Below, piece after piece: positions 22,050 through 32,419 of a stretch of DNA of 64,000 nt. Below the pieces are notes generated by a model that saw only the letters and a program-made list of their open reading frames with translations, made no database searches and was not told the DNA's origin. The stretch is from assembly GCA_943736015.1 (NCBI GenBank), contig OX031059.1, forward strand, positions 20,323,501-20,387,500, given 5' to 3'. Position 1 is the first letter of the stretch; each line of letters begins with the position of its first letter. Source of the stretch: Tridacna crocea. Taxonomy: Eukaryota; Mollusca; Bivalvia; Cardiida; Cardiidae. The position numbers were made by a program, and so were the translations under genes.

Positions 22050-22790
22050 TCACTATGGATAAGTCAACAGATGCTGAAAGATGAAATTACAGTTAAATTC
22101 TGCATTTAGTCCAAAATGTGTGTGTTTCAATTTCATATTGTCAGGACCCATGCACACATCCTATTACTCTTGAGTTTCTCAGTCTGAAAATGACTGCAGT
22201 CTTGATGATTAAGTGAACAGCTACTGAGAGATGAATAAGAGTTTCCTAGAACACACATAATAGAGTTTGCTAGAACACGCATAACTGCTTGGAAAAAAAA
22301 CTGTGTTTTGTATACAATGTGTGTATGATAATTTTGTCGCCAAGATCCTCTTATCATGTTAGTACTGTTTTGGTTGGAAAATGACTAACGTATTTATGTT
22401 TAAGTCAACAGACGCTGAGAGATAAAGAAGGATTTGGCTGAAAACTTTGTTAAGCCTTTAGCCCATAAGGCATTTCTATGGTATCAATAACTGACCCTAA
22501 ATAACCACAAGGATGAAGCTGTTTCTTATGTGTATATGACCCCTTTTAATGGCATGGACGTGAGGAGCAATTTCACCTTTTGCCACAATGTTTTCCAAAG
22601 GCTCCTACAAGCAATGCGTAGAAATGAGTATACTTTGTATTTGTCAAATTCATTACAGCCAAGATCCAGACATCCTTAACATCCTCAGTTCTTCAGTTTT
22701 AAAATGATTGAAGTCTCTTGGGTTTGGTGAACAGTTGCTTGGAGATAAAGAAGGGTTTGGAAAACTCTGTGAAGTCCATATATGTATGTA
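22050..22790. repeat. 165-bp tandem repeat, unit 5
   Basis: Counterpart of 16,280-16,990, with the same interrupting MITE fragment. Confidence 0.75.
22449..22622 (-). mobile_element. Subfamily-B MITE, truncated (S2)
   Basis: Duplicate of 16,677. The leading TTAA has mutated to TTAAG. Confidence 0.7.
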
Positions 22791-23291
22791 AACTTCATGT
22801 ACCAAGCTCAACATATCCAATGCTTTTGAAGCACATTCTTTTCTGAAAAATAGGGATGATTTCTATGCAAAGAATTTACCATGGCTATATGTTGCAGCTA
22901 GAACACACATAATTGCTGCCAAAAATGGTTAAGTTTGTACTTGGATGACTCTCTGGTTGACCACAGAGCCTGGTCTTTAAAATTACTCATTTCAAGGGGT
23001 CTATCAGTTAAGAAAGCCTTACACTCTTTCTTTTAAGTTTCCAACAATGTAGACTTAAGTTGTACTACAAGTCTACCCCATGGATGTGCACCCATGCATA
23101 AAGTCAGTCAGGATTGTTATGCAACCTCCTCATACAGAAAGCCAGTAAAGTCTGACCAGATGTCTTCTATGCTCAAGTGGCAAGTGGCAAGGCTATAAAT
23201 GTTTTCCCTTTATTTGCATTTGGGAAAGGGCAGGGGGGAGGGGGAGATTATTTTTCTTTCTACCTACAGATCTGATGAACAATAACTACAG

Positions 23292-23382
23292 ATTTGATGA
23301 ACAATGTAGGATTGTGTGTGAGCAGACTTGTGTTAAACTTGAAAGATGCACTACTCATCAAGGTGTGGAGAGACGGCTATGA
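23292..23382 (+). CDS. Candidate last exon B, unit 5
   Basis: Same predicted peptide as unit 4. One A is deleted after the stop codon, which breaks the competing frame to the donor and leaves the terminal reading untouched. That supports the terminal reading. Confidence 0.5.
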
Positions 23383-23542
23383 AATTGAAATCAGCAAAGA
23401 CTGCCATTGGCGAAGGTAATGAACAGTTTATTTCATCTACCCTTTACTTTTTCTTATACTGTATATGTGGATAAAAATGTGCGTCGTAAGATTTGTTAAT
23501 CTTTGCTTATGGATATTTGCTTTGGGAAATTTGTTTTCGCAT

Positions 23543-23774
23543 TTAACCCTTTCCCAAACAGTCTATGGTTCTTACGACCCTGAGATAGAAGCCTTTTGAA
23601 AAAATTGTGGGAAAAGGAGGAAATGCTGGTAACCAGCATTTTTTTTCCCTTTTCCAACAATGTTTTCTACCCTGCTGAAAACAAATTACAATTTTTGAGG
23701 AAACTTTGTTTTGTCATCTGCAAGTGCTTTTGATTTGGACCAGTCTAAAATTCTCTTGTTTGGTAAAGAGTTAA
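23543..23774 (-). mobile_element. Full-length TTAA MITE at the start of S3
   Basis: Duplicate of the element at 17,791. Followed by a poly-T run at about 23,790-23,812. Confidence 0.9.
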
Positions 23775-24598
23775 GATACTGCTGTTTTTGTTTTTTTTTT
23801 TTTTTTTTTTTGTATAGTTGGGGTAAATCCCCAAACAGAAAAGTTTGCCAAAGTTTTAAATTCGAGAAATCACAAAACTTTACATTTCACAAAAATTTCC
23901 ACTTGCACAGTATCTATCTCTTGTAAAAGTTCTATACTATAGCTAAGTTACAATAGAAATCGTACCTTCACTGATGTGACTTGATACCCCACTCCACCAG
24001 GGCTTTGACAGACGCAGTAAATTTAATAAAAAAATTTCTAAGTTCAAAGGAAAATTACGCTTGAATTATATGAAGTAGATGATTGAAAACTGCATCTTGC
24101 ACGAATTCAGTATACGATCAACGAATCGAAAAACTTTCAATACTTTGGCAGCAAAACTCTTGGAGTCTGAGCCACAAAATTACTTGTTTTTCGTACACAG
24201 ACGGACACACACATAGACGTCCAGACATACTGATTGCACTATACATTTGAAAACATATGTTTTGCGGGGGGAGTGTAATTAAAGTCCAAGTTGTTTACAG
24301 TATCTTTTATCCTTCTGAAAACTGAATTTCAAATAGCAAAAAATTTAATCCAGGGGTCACAAACCTAAATTCCAGCTTTGCCAACTTCTTTTCTGGAATG
24401 TTTTCTTTCATTATTTTTAACTAATTTCATTCCTGTAATAATGCTTATTACTGCTGCCATGATATTCGTGTTTATTTTACCAATGTTTTCAACATGTTTT
24501 AAAATATAATATGTGAGCCACTGTATCTATCCATGGTTCTCTGGACTTCCTTTTACTATAGTGCACAATACTTCACCAGTCACTGACTTCAATCTGAT

Positions 24599-24660
24599 AT
24601 GACCATTGTGGAAACAAGGATAGGCAGTAAGAGAGAAATGAATCCTGCTATCAATTCAGG
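24599..24660 (+). CDS. First coding exon E1, copy S3 (orphan)
   Basis: Open, phase-2 exit, but no E2-E4 follow it. Spliced to 24,932 in phase 2 it would stop after about 20 residues (WIFGHGVDTLVV..). This copy is probably unused or makes a very short peptide. Confidence 0.35.
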
Positions 24661-24805
24661 GTAAGACACTTGTTGCATGTAATATCCTGTTTCAATCCTT
24701 GTCTGTTACCAACTTATCTAGTAGTAGCACTGATTTCAGTATGAAACAGCGGCCTCATTTCCCCTGTTTCTTTCATATCGTTTACGTTGTTCATCTTAAA
24801 TCATA

Positions 24806-24835
24806 CCCTCTCTCTCTCTCTCTCACCCTCTCTTT
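24806..24835. repeat. (TC)n microsatellite
   Basis: Run of CT dinucleotides. Confidence 0.9.
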
Positions 24836-24931
24836 TCTGTTTCTTATACTTTATATTTTCGAATAAAACCTCTCTTCACTCTAGTAAATTAGATCTATGA
24901 CATTTCATTTACACTAGGCAAATGATTTCAG

Positions 24932-25088
24932 GTGGATATTTGGCCATGGAGTCGATACTCTAGTTGTAAGAAGAAAGGGTTACGGGCTATAAATGACATA
25001 ATGCACACAGTGGTGAATAAAGATATATACGAGGCATACTTCAACCACGTGAAAGTGGAGGTACATGGCTGTTGTATCCATTTCAAAG
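24932..25088 (+). CDS. Exon E7, penultimate exon of the long isoform
   Basis: 157-nt exon after GATTTCAG, ending TTCAAAG|GTAACT, phases 0 to 1. It reads VDIWPWSRYSSCKKKGLRAI, then NDIMHTVVNKDIYEAYFN, then HVKVEVHGCCIHFK. It is unique in the window. The phase-0 start fits E4 and the phase-1 end fits the exon at 26,638. No family recognised. Confidence 0.5.
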
Positions 25089-25319
25089 GTAACTGTCTCA
25101 ACATATATATTTCCTAAGCTATAGGCATTTTAGTTTTTTCCTTCCAACCTCTTTAAGGGCTAAACCACTTATATGCATAAATTAATTTCTAGCATTTATA
25201 AAATTAAATTACTGAAATGTTTTTAGATATTTTGAAATGCTATAAGAAACGAGTAATTTCATTGAAATGATATCCCCCACCGAAAAGAAATTTATTTATA
25301 CAAATATATTAGAGGTATT

Positions 25320-26520
25320 GTATTTTGCATGTAGATGAGGCCTTTTGTTATTGGTCCATGATAATATCATATACTAATCTCCCTTTTTCCATGGCACAGC
25401 ATTTCATTACATAAAAAAATATATAAGAGGTGCATAACAGGATTACACATTAAGTATCCTTTTTCCAAAACTTGGCATTTCATGAAATGAAAACATATAA
25501 GAAAATAGTCATAAAACCCCCTTTTTCCATGACACATCATTATATAAGAAGAAAAATGTATCAACTGACTATTCAATGGAAGACATGTATGAATTTTCAT
25601 CAATTTTTGTTATGAACTTTAGAAGATATCTCTCTCACAATATACGCCGCCACATTGCTACTATTTTAAGCAGCTAGCTAGAGAGAAAAGTGTTGGAATT
25701 TCTAGCACCTGCCAGGGTAGCTCAATGGATATATTGTGCTTGAGATCTAAAAGGTTTATGAACGGACTAATGGATAAACAAATGAATGCATGATGGACTC
25801 ATGGGTCATTGGCTTTGATCAACAAATAAAAATATGAAGTTTCATGAAAGTATGTCTGTAAGTTGGAGATACATTGATAAAAAATGAAATTTGACATGAA
25901 TTCTCCTTTTTCCATGATATCCTTTTTCCATGATACAGTGATAAATTGCAAAACACTGAAAATATGTGCTAGGTCACATGATCTGTGAAAATCTCATTCA
26001 GATCTGTTGAGATATGTCCAATAATTAAAGAGATATTGGTGATAAATGAAATATAACATGAAGCCCCCTTATTTCATGATGCAGCTACAAATCCCAAAAC
26101 CTTGACAATATGCTTTAGGCCACACGATTCTGTGAAAATTCCATCCAAATGTGCCAAGAAATGTATATAACTGTTGTGTTGCATGGTCAAATGGTGGTTG
26201 ATAGATGAGACAAGTTCAAGTTCAATATAGAAATCCTGTATAGTTTTCAAGAGAAGACTCAAAATATTAAAAGTGTACTCAACCACGTAACTAAAAATCG
26301 CTCCCAGTCGACCATTTTGCATCAAATAAAAACAAAAAACAAAAAAAGGGCATCGGCAAAATGGGTTTTTGTATATACATGTATGAAGTTTTACGAAATT
26401 CCGACCTATGGCATTGGAGATATTCACCAGAACGGACACACAGACGGATGAACAGACGAAAGGATGGACAGACGGACAACGCTAAAACTATATCCCTTCG
26501 GCAGTTGATACAAAATAGTT
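25320..26520. repeat. Mollusc-type dispersed repeat in the last intron
   Basis: CCCTTTTTCCATGAYAC-like phrases recur near 25,379, 25,457, 25,521, 25,905, 25,919 and 26,062. The element ends in a GGACRGACGG-rich stretch and CGCTAAAACTATATCCC, a common end of bivalve repeat elements. Confidence 0.6.
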
Positions 26521-26637
26521 TGCAACTATTTCAGGATGTGTAAAGAATACTGTACATGTTAACATGTGTTATGGTAGTTCTTCAGACTAAATTTAATCCA
26601 TCTAAGATTGTCATTTGTCTGCTTTTTCTATTTTTAG

Positions 26638-26730
26638 ATGCCAAAATCTGACCAGAGGCAGTAATCCATGCGCCTTCCAGTTGCTTTTACTGTTTACAAT
26701 AAATCAATAAATGAAATTTTGATTTAAACA
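26638..26730 (+). CDS. Last exon E8 with poly(A) signals
   Basis: The acceptor TTTTTCTATTTTTAG is followed by a phase-1 continuation (D)AKI and TGA at 26,649. Two AATAAA signals lie at 26,698 and 26,706. With E7 this gives the carboxyl end HFKDAKI. A combined E1-E2-E3-E4-E7-E8 transcript would encode about 185 residues. The exon end is estimated. Confidence 0.5.
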
Positions 26731-26734
26731 TGAT

Positions 26735-27690
26735 TGTTTCTTAATATTTTAACATTGATCAGCAGTTATTTTTACTATTTTTCGTAATGTACCAGATCAC
26801 TGTGGAACAATTGTTCATAAAACTTTAAACTAGAAGTTAACTTTACATAATGCATTCCATTTTTTTGTACAAGATTTTTATCTTTGGGAAAAAAATGCTT
26901 TTTCTTTTATCAGGCATGGAATTTAAAAAGTAAATGGATTTCATTGTTTGAATTTTCTAGTGTTCTTTATGGGTACTTTCTGAACAAGTAAAAACAATTG
27001 CTGAACAGACATTAAATAGAAAATCTTACATGGGTGTTTATGTATTATCATATTCATCAAACATGTTGACTCGAATTCTATGACGCAAGCCTTGGCAAAC
27101 ATCATATACATTTTAGTCACAAAGTTTTAGAAAATTGATAGTACATAAACACAAATGTGAGATGCTATTTATCACATTAAAACGAATGAAAGACAATCTT
27201 GCATCGTGTATCATCACCATCAACCTGTACAAATACTGTCAATGGGTCAATTTTTACATACATAGTTCTCTTAGAAATGTGTACATGCACAAAAAGAAAG
27301 CTCTCTGACATTTACATTGAAAGTAGAGTGAATCTGTTTGCATTGAGAGTAAGGCAAAATATTTCCACAATAGTCTCAACTGTAAATATGTTGCATTTCT
27401 TGTTTAGTACATTATGAAAATCATAGCAATTTTCCACATGTATACACACCTAAACAAGCAACATTGACATCATTTTACAGCAAAATAGCGCCGTGATACA
27501 TGATACAAATTCCTGCACGCGTTGTGGTCTGGTGTGGCCAGCTTCATGCATTTCATTGCTTCAGGAAATAAACAGAGCCAGGACCCCAAAAACGACATTA
27601 CACTCATGTAATATTGAAAGATATTACACGTTTGTAATATTAAAAATGTCATGGCTTTAATACAGTGCAGGAGGAGGTTTTATGTGATAA
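26735..27690. other. No gene seen
   Basis: AT-rich sequence with no recognised exon, repeat or RNA. It may contain the transcription end of the plus-strand gene. Confidence 0.4.
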
Positions 27691-27878
27691 AGAGCTCCAG
27701 ATAAGAGGGAGTGATGGTAACCTAAATCCAATACTCCTCTTCCAAACCCTATGTTGTGAATACTTATTAGAATTGTCTCGATGAGACGATTCTTATGAGT
27801 ACCCGAAACATAGGGTTTAGTGGAGAATGATAAATATTTTCAATTTTGAAATCGTACTCACTCCAACTATCTGGAGCT
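27691..27878. mobile_element. Foldback MITE with AGAGCTCCAGATA ends
   Basis: AGAGCTCCAGATA at the left is inverted as TATCTGGAGCTCT at the right. An inner palindrome pairs AAACCCTATGTT with AACATAGGGTTT, and GTCTCGATGAGAC forms the apex. Confidence 0.75.
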
Positions 27879-27879
27879 C

Positions 27880-28615
27880 TGAATATACATATTACACCCA
27901 GCAGTTATAGTGAGTTCCAAGGTCCCTACACACTAGGGGAACCGCATCCAATACAATCGAAATATGACAATAATGAAAGATCTATTGAATGATTGGGGGG
28001 GGGGGCGTCTCGGTGATTTAGTATGTAGAGTCTAACTTGTTTTAGCAGCCTATTATGGGAAGTGAAACTTATGGTCGCACCAGTCAAGTCAAGTATTATG
28101 AGCTTCCGTCGAGAACATTCGAGAAATGGAAAAGAATATGAGCAATTTATCCTTTTTCCATAATGTGACTGACCCCATTGACAGAATTGCAATACACTTA
28201 TCCTAGGTTTTGATTTGCCATTACTTTGCTGAAGTGTTCCATTTGGAAGAGTACAAAATATGTTGTTTGGTTATGGGTTTAAAGAGGTTGATATTAAAAC
28301 AAAATGTTAGTTAGGAAGTTGTCTTTCTGCTGTTAAACATAGGTTGGTTGCTCTACTGAAGTGGCTTGTAACACATGCTTGACTGTGCATGTAGAACATG
28401 TACAAAAACGCATGAAAATGCCTAGATTTATATAGAAACATGCCTTTTTTGACATGATAGTATCCATGTATTAATCTGAGACTTCCCCCATCCCAATACA
28501 ATTATGTATGAGTAAACCGTCTATACCAGCACTGTGTTACTATACCAGCACCTTAGCATGTGCATAATGTACATGTAGCTAGTGAGATAAGGGCAACATA
28601 CTGCTGAAGTAACAA
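27880..28615. other. No gene seen
   Basis: Contains a short poly-G run near 27,997-28,006 and a weakly SINE-like phrase at 28,007-28,060. Nothing supportable. Confidence 0.35.
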
Positions 28616-28617
28616 GG

Positions 28618-28845
28618 TTAAACCATTACCAACGACAAAATTTTAGACTGGTCCAAATTGAAAGCATTTGCAGACGACAGAATAAAGGTGACTGAAAAAT
28701 TGAAATTTGTTCTGGGAAGGGTAGAAAACATTGTGGGAAAAGGAGAAAATGCTGGTTACCAGCATTTTCTCCTTTTTCTACAGTGTTTTCCAAAGGCTTC
28801 TTTCTCAGGGGCGTCAAAGGTAGGGATTGTGTGGTAATGGTTTAA
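28618..28845 (+). mobile_element. Full-length TTAA MITE
   Basis: TTAAACCATTACCAACGAC to GGTAATGGTTTAA, with a complete hairpin. Confidence 0.9.
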
Positions 28846-28983
28846 TAAGTTAAAAACAAAGACATGCAGGTACAAGAAATGGATACATATTTCCATGTAT
28901 ACACTAAAAAAAATATATGAGCATAACAAAACTAAGTGTATCCAAGTGATTTATGAACACTATACTTTTCAACTGTTTATATA

Positions 28984-29177
28984 TTAACCTATTACCAAAC
29001 GACAAAATTTTAAACTTGTCCAAATTGAAAGCATTTGCAGACAACAAAATGAATGTGACTAAAGAATTAGAATTTGCTTTAGGAAGGTTACCAGCATTTT
29101 CCCGTTTTCCAACAATGTTTTGAAAAGGCTTCCTTCACAGCGGTATTAAAAATAGGGATTGTGTGGTAAAGGGTTAA
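28984..29177 (+). mobile_element. TTAA MITE with internal deletion
   Basis: Both ends intact. The left half of the central stem is missing between GGAAGG and TTACCAGC. Confidence 0.85.
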
Positions 29178-29186
29178 GCAAATGCA

Positions 29187-29423
29187 TTAACTCTTTACCG
29201 CACGACAACATTTTAGACCTATCCAAATTGAAAACATTTGCCGACGACAATTTCAAAGTGGCTCTAATGGTGCAATTTTGCCTTAACAGGGTAGAAAACA
29301 TTGTGAGAAGAGAACATGCTGGTTATCAGCATTTTCTCCGTTATCAGCATTTTCTCCTTTTCCCACGATGTTTTCAAAAGGCTTGTTTGCAAGGGTTGTC
29401 GTCATTGTGTGGGAAAGGGTTAA
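29187..29423 (+). mobile_element. TTAA MITE with duplicated apex
   Basis: Ten bases downstream of the previous copy. TTATCAGCATTTTCTCC occurs twice at the apex. Confidence 0.9.
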
Positions 29424-29440
29424 GTGGCTATCGGAATTAA

Positions 29441-29523
29441 TGGACAGTTAACCGACCAGAATTCGAACCTGTAACTCATTGATCATTAGTCTGATGCACT
29501 ACCAACTGAGCCACTGCCACATG
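29441..29523 (-). mobile_element. tRNA-derived SINE head
   Basis: The minus strand reads GTGGCAGTGGCTCAGTTGG (A-box-like) and, about 45 nt on, GGTTCGAATTC (B box). The acceptor stem does not pair, so this is a tRNA-like SINE promoter and not a tRNA. Confidence 0.65.
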
Positions 29524-29705
29524 GACAATGTTTATGGTGCTGACAAAACACTAACAAGATGCAACGTACTACATGTAGAAAAAGCTATGATGACAACCTT
29601 GTCTGTCCTGTTACACCCATTTCTTCGGCAACTATCATTCTCATTCATATCTTTATTTCCTCCGGCAAGTGAAGATCTTTGTACTACAGCTGGAATGAAC
29701 TTGTT

Positions 29706-29935
29706 TGGTAACCCTTTATCAAACAATCCCTGGTTTGCATGATCCTGGAAAAGAACGCTTTTGAAATCATTTTTGAAGAAGGAAAAAATGGTGGTAACAA
29801 GCATTTTCTCCTTTTCCCACAATGTTTACCATCCTATCAGAGAGCTAAAGCTCATTTACACCAATTTTGAATTTGTAGTCTATAGATGCTCTCAGTTAGG
29901 AAGCGGCTACAATTTGTCGTTTGGGAAAGGGTTAA
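29706..29935 (-). mobile_element. TTAA MITE
   Basis: Left end GTAACCCTTTATC, right end GGGAAAGGGTTAA. One target base has mutated. Confidence 0.85.
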
Positions 29936-30868
29936 ACAAAATAACAAACATTTGGGTGTTTGTAGTTTATGTAATGTCCAACATTGCACCACAATTGACC
30001 TTTCTGCCGATTTTGATCGACAGGTCTACCAATGTCTTATCAGCCAATGAAAACGCAGCATTGGGTGTCATGTAAACAAAAAAGTCTGACAAAAGTCTGG
30101 TTAGCTTGACAGGCTTGATAACCGAAATACCGTGTTACTATGGGGGAGGGGGGGGGCATGCCAAACTCGCGTTTACAGAAAAGCTCAATTTATAACAAGA
30201 GGGCCATGATGGCTCTGCAGGCTTCTTATCGAACAAGACCCATTTCCAATCTGTCCAGAAACACTAAGACAAACATTATGACAAACACTCATTAGTATTG
30301 GACTAAAATAATTATGACCTCTTGAGTGCACACAAGCTTTTTCTAGAATTTGTTTCAGCGGTCTACTTGACATGTAGAAATTATCCAGACATACTGTCTG
30401 ACAAACTGTCATTCATGAGTATTTGAGAGAAAATGTGGCCTATAGGATATACAAAAGCTTTTTCCTAGATTTGACTAAAGGACCTAGCTTTATATCCAAC
30501 ATGACCCATATTGAAACTAATACAAGATATAATCAAGGTTAACATTCTTATCAAATTTCAATATTATAGGACTGAAAATATGGCCTCTAGAGCGTACACA
30601 AAGTTTTTCATAGATTAAAGCTGGTGATCTAGCTTTTGATTCCATGTGCCTCATTTTCAAAATCATGCAAGATCTCATCAAGACAAATATTCTGACCAAG
30701 ATTAAAGAATACTGGGCTGAAAATGTAACCTCTAGGATCAAGGATATATTCAAGACAAGCATTCTGATTAACTTAAAAGATCATTGGACTGAAAATGTGA
30801 CACAAGGCTTTCTAAGTATGATCAAGTGACCAGGTTTTTGACCTGACATGACCCATTTTCAAACTCAC

Positions 30869-31083
30869 TTAACTCTTTACCAAACAACTCTTAGACTGGC
30901 TCAAATTGAAAGCATTTGCAGTCGTCAAAATTAAGGCAACTCAAAACCAAAATTTGTTCTGGGAAAAGTGGAAAACGTGGGGAAAGGAGGAAGTGCTTGT
31001 TGCCAGCACTTTCTCCTTTTCCCACAATGTTTTCAAAATACTTCTATAACAGAGCCATGAAAACCAGGGATGGTTTGGTAAAC
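30869..31083 (+). mobile_element. TTAA MITE inside the dispersed repeat
   Basis: TTAACTCTTTACCAAACAAC to GGTTTGGTAAAC. The right TTAA is lost. Confidence 0.85.
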
Positions 31084-31252
31084 AATAAATCTATCATCAT
31101 GACAAACATTTGGACCAATTTTGAAGAGTACTGGACTGAAAATGAGACCTATGGAGTGATCACAAGGTTTTTCTACGATTTGACCTTGTGACCTAGTTTT
31201 TGTTCCAACATGACCTGTTTTCAAACTTGTCTGTGATATCATCAAGGCAATT

Positions 31253-31520
31253 TGGTTGATTGTGTTGGGGTTTAACGCCACTTTAACAGCTAAGGTCATA
31301 TCAGGGTGGTTAGTGACGCACATGTGTTTCCTTGCTTTCTCATACCAGTAGCAACACAAATTTCTTTCCAACACTACCGACTTCTTTTCCCACATGCTTT
31401 AGCAGAGGTGAGAGGCGAAAATACGCAAGAAAGAAAGTTCGCTTCAACAGGGTATCGAACTCCCAACCACAAAGTCATGAGTCTGACACGCTCACCACTG
31501 AGCCACCCAAGCAGGCATTC
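31253..31520 (-). mobile_element. tRNA-derived SINE, nearly complete
   Basis: The minus strand begins GCCTGCTTGGGTGGCTCAG (A box TGGCTCAGTGG), has B box GAGTTCGATACC, and ends with GTTAAACCCCAACACAATC and an (AATC) tail. It inserted within the surrounding dispersed repeat. Confidence 0.85.
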
Positions 31521-32419
31521 TCAAGAAAAACATTCTAACAAACTTTCAAGCATATTTGACTGAAAGTATGTCTTCTGGAGCGTACACAAGGTTTTCAAAA
31601 ATTTGACCCAGTGACCTAATTTTTTTCCCAACATGGCCCATTTTCAAACTTGTCAGGGATATCATCAAAACATTCTGACCAACATTAAAGAGTGTAGGAC
31701 TGTAAACGTGGCCTCTAGAGCATACACAAGGCTTTTTCAAGATTTAATCCAGTCACCTAGTTTTTTTATTGGACATGACCCATTTTTTTAATTTGACTGT
31801 GATATTATTGAGATAAACATTCTGACCACCTTCCAGGAGTATTGGACAGAAAATGTGGCCTCTAGAGTGCAAACAAGATTTTTGTATTATTTGATCTAAC
31901 AACCTAGTTTTTGACCTGACATGACCCATTTTCAAAGTTGTTTGAGGTATCATCAAGGTAATATTCTGACCAAGTTTCACGAGTATCTGACTGAAAATGT
32001 GGCCTCTATAACACACACAAGATTTTTCTATTATTTTATCGAATGACCTAGTTTTAGACCTGACATGACCCATTTCAAAGTTGTTTGTGGTATCATTGAC
32101 GCAATATTCTGACCAAGATTTATGAGTATCAGAGTGAAAATGTGAAATCCAGAGCATAAACAAGGTAAGTCAACGAACGCTGGACACAACACTAATACAC
32201 AAAAGATGATACAAATCACATCACCTGTTCAGTAGGTGGTTTTATTTATTAACTGCAAATTATCATGCTTAGGTGTTCGGTAATGGGTACACTCGGTCTA
32301 CAACAAAAATCATATTCACTTAATAATACAAAGCAAAGCTGTACCAATCAAAATTATCGTGATACTGCATCTTATCGGCCTGTCTGGTATCGCACCAGTA
32401 TCACGATACATTTCTTTTT

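Larger units (their letters stand above)
17790..23540 (+). repeat. 5.77-kb duplicated block, copy S2
   Basis: Second copy of the S1 block, with all of exons E1-E4, A and B open. It is the most intact copy. Confidence 0.95.
21370..23540 (+). repeat. Amplified 2-kb unit 5 (within S2)
   Basis: Last complete unit, nearly identical to unit 4. Confidence 0.85.
23540..24668 (+). repeat. 5.77-kb block, partial third copy S3
   Basis: Matches S2 from the opening MITE through exon E1, then breaks into unique sequence directly after the E1 donor at about 24,668. Confidence 0.92.
30195..32170. repeat. Mollusc dispersed repeat with roughly 145-bp cores
   Basis: Opens with AACAAGAGGGCCATGATGGC and contains about ten copies of a unit with GACCTAGTTTTTGACC, ACATGACCCATTTTCAAA, ATCATCAAGRCAAACATTCT and AAAATGTGGCCTCTAGAG. 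A MITE (30,869) and a SINE (31,253) interrupt it. The short ORFs on both strands come from the repeats. Confidence 0.8.

Noticed and set aside
7307..23382. Exon B as a cysteine-rich toxin-like peptide
   Set aside because: Only four cysteines, no signal peptide encoded with it, and no recognisable framework; no basis for naming a function.
26074..26439. 121-residue minus-strand open frame
   Set aside because: Sits in the dispersed repeat of the last intron, low-complexity, no splice or start support.
29441..29523. Functional tRNA gene on the minus strand
   Set aside because: A and B boxes are present but acceptor and T stems do not pair; typical of a SINE head.
31753..32163. 136-residue minus-strand open frame
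   Set aside because: Made of repeats of the ATGACCCATTTTCAAA unit; a by-product of the dispersed repeat.
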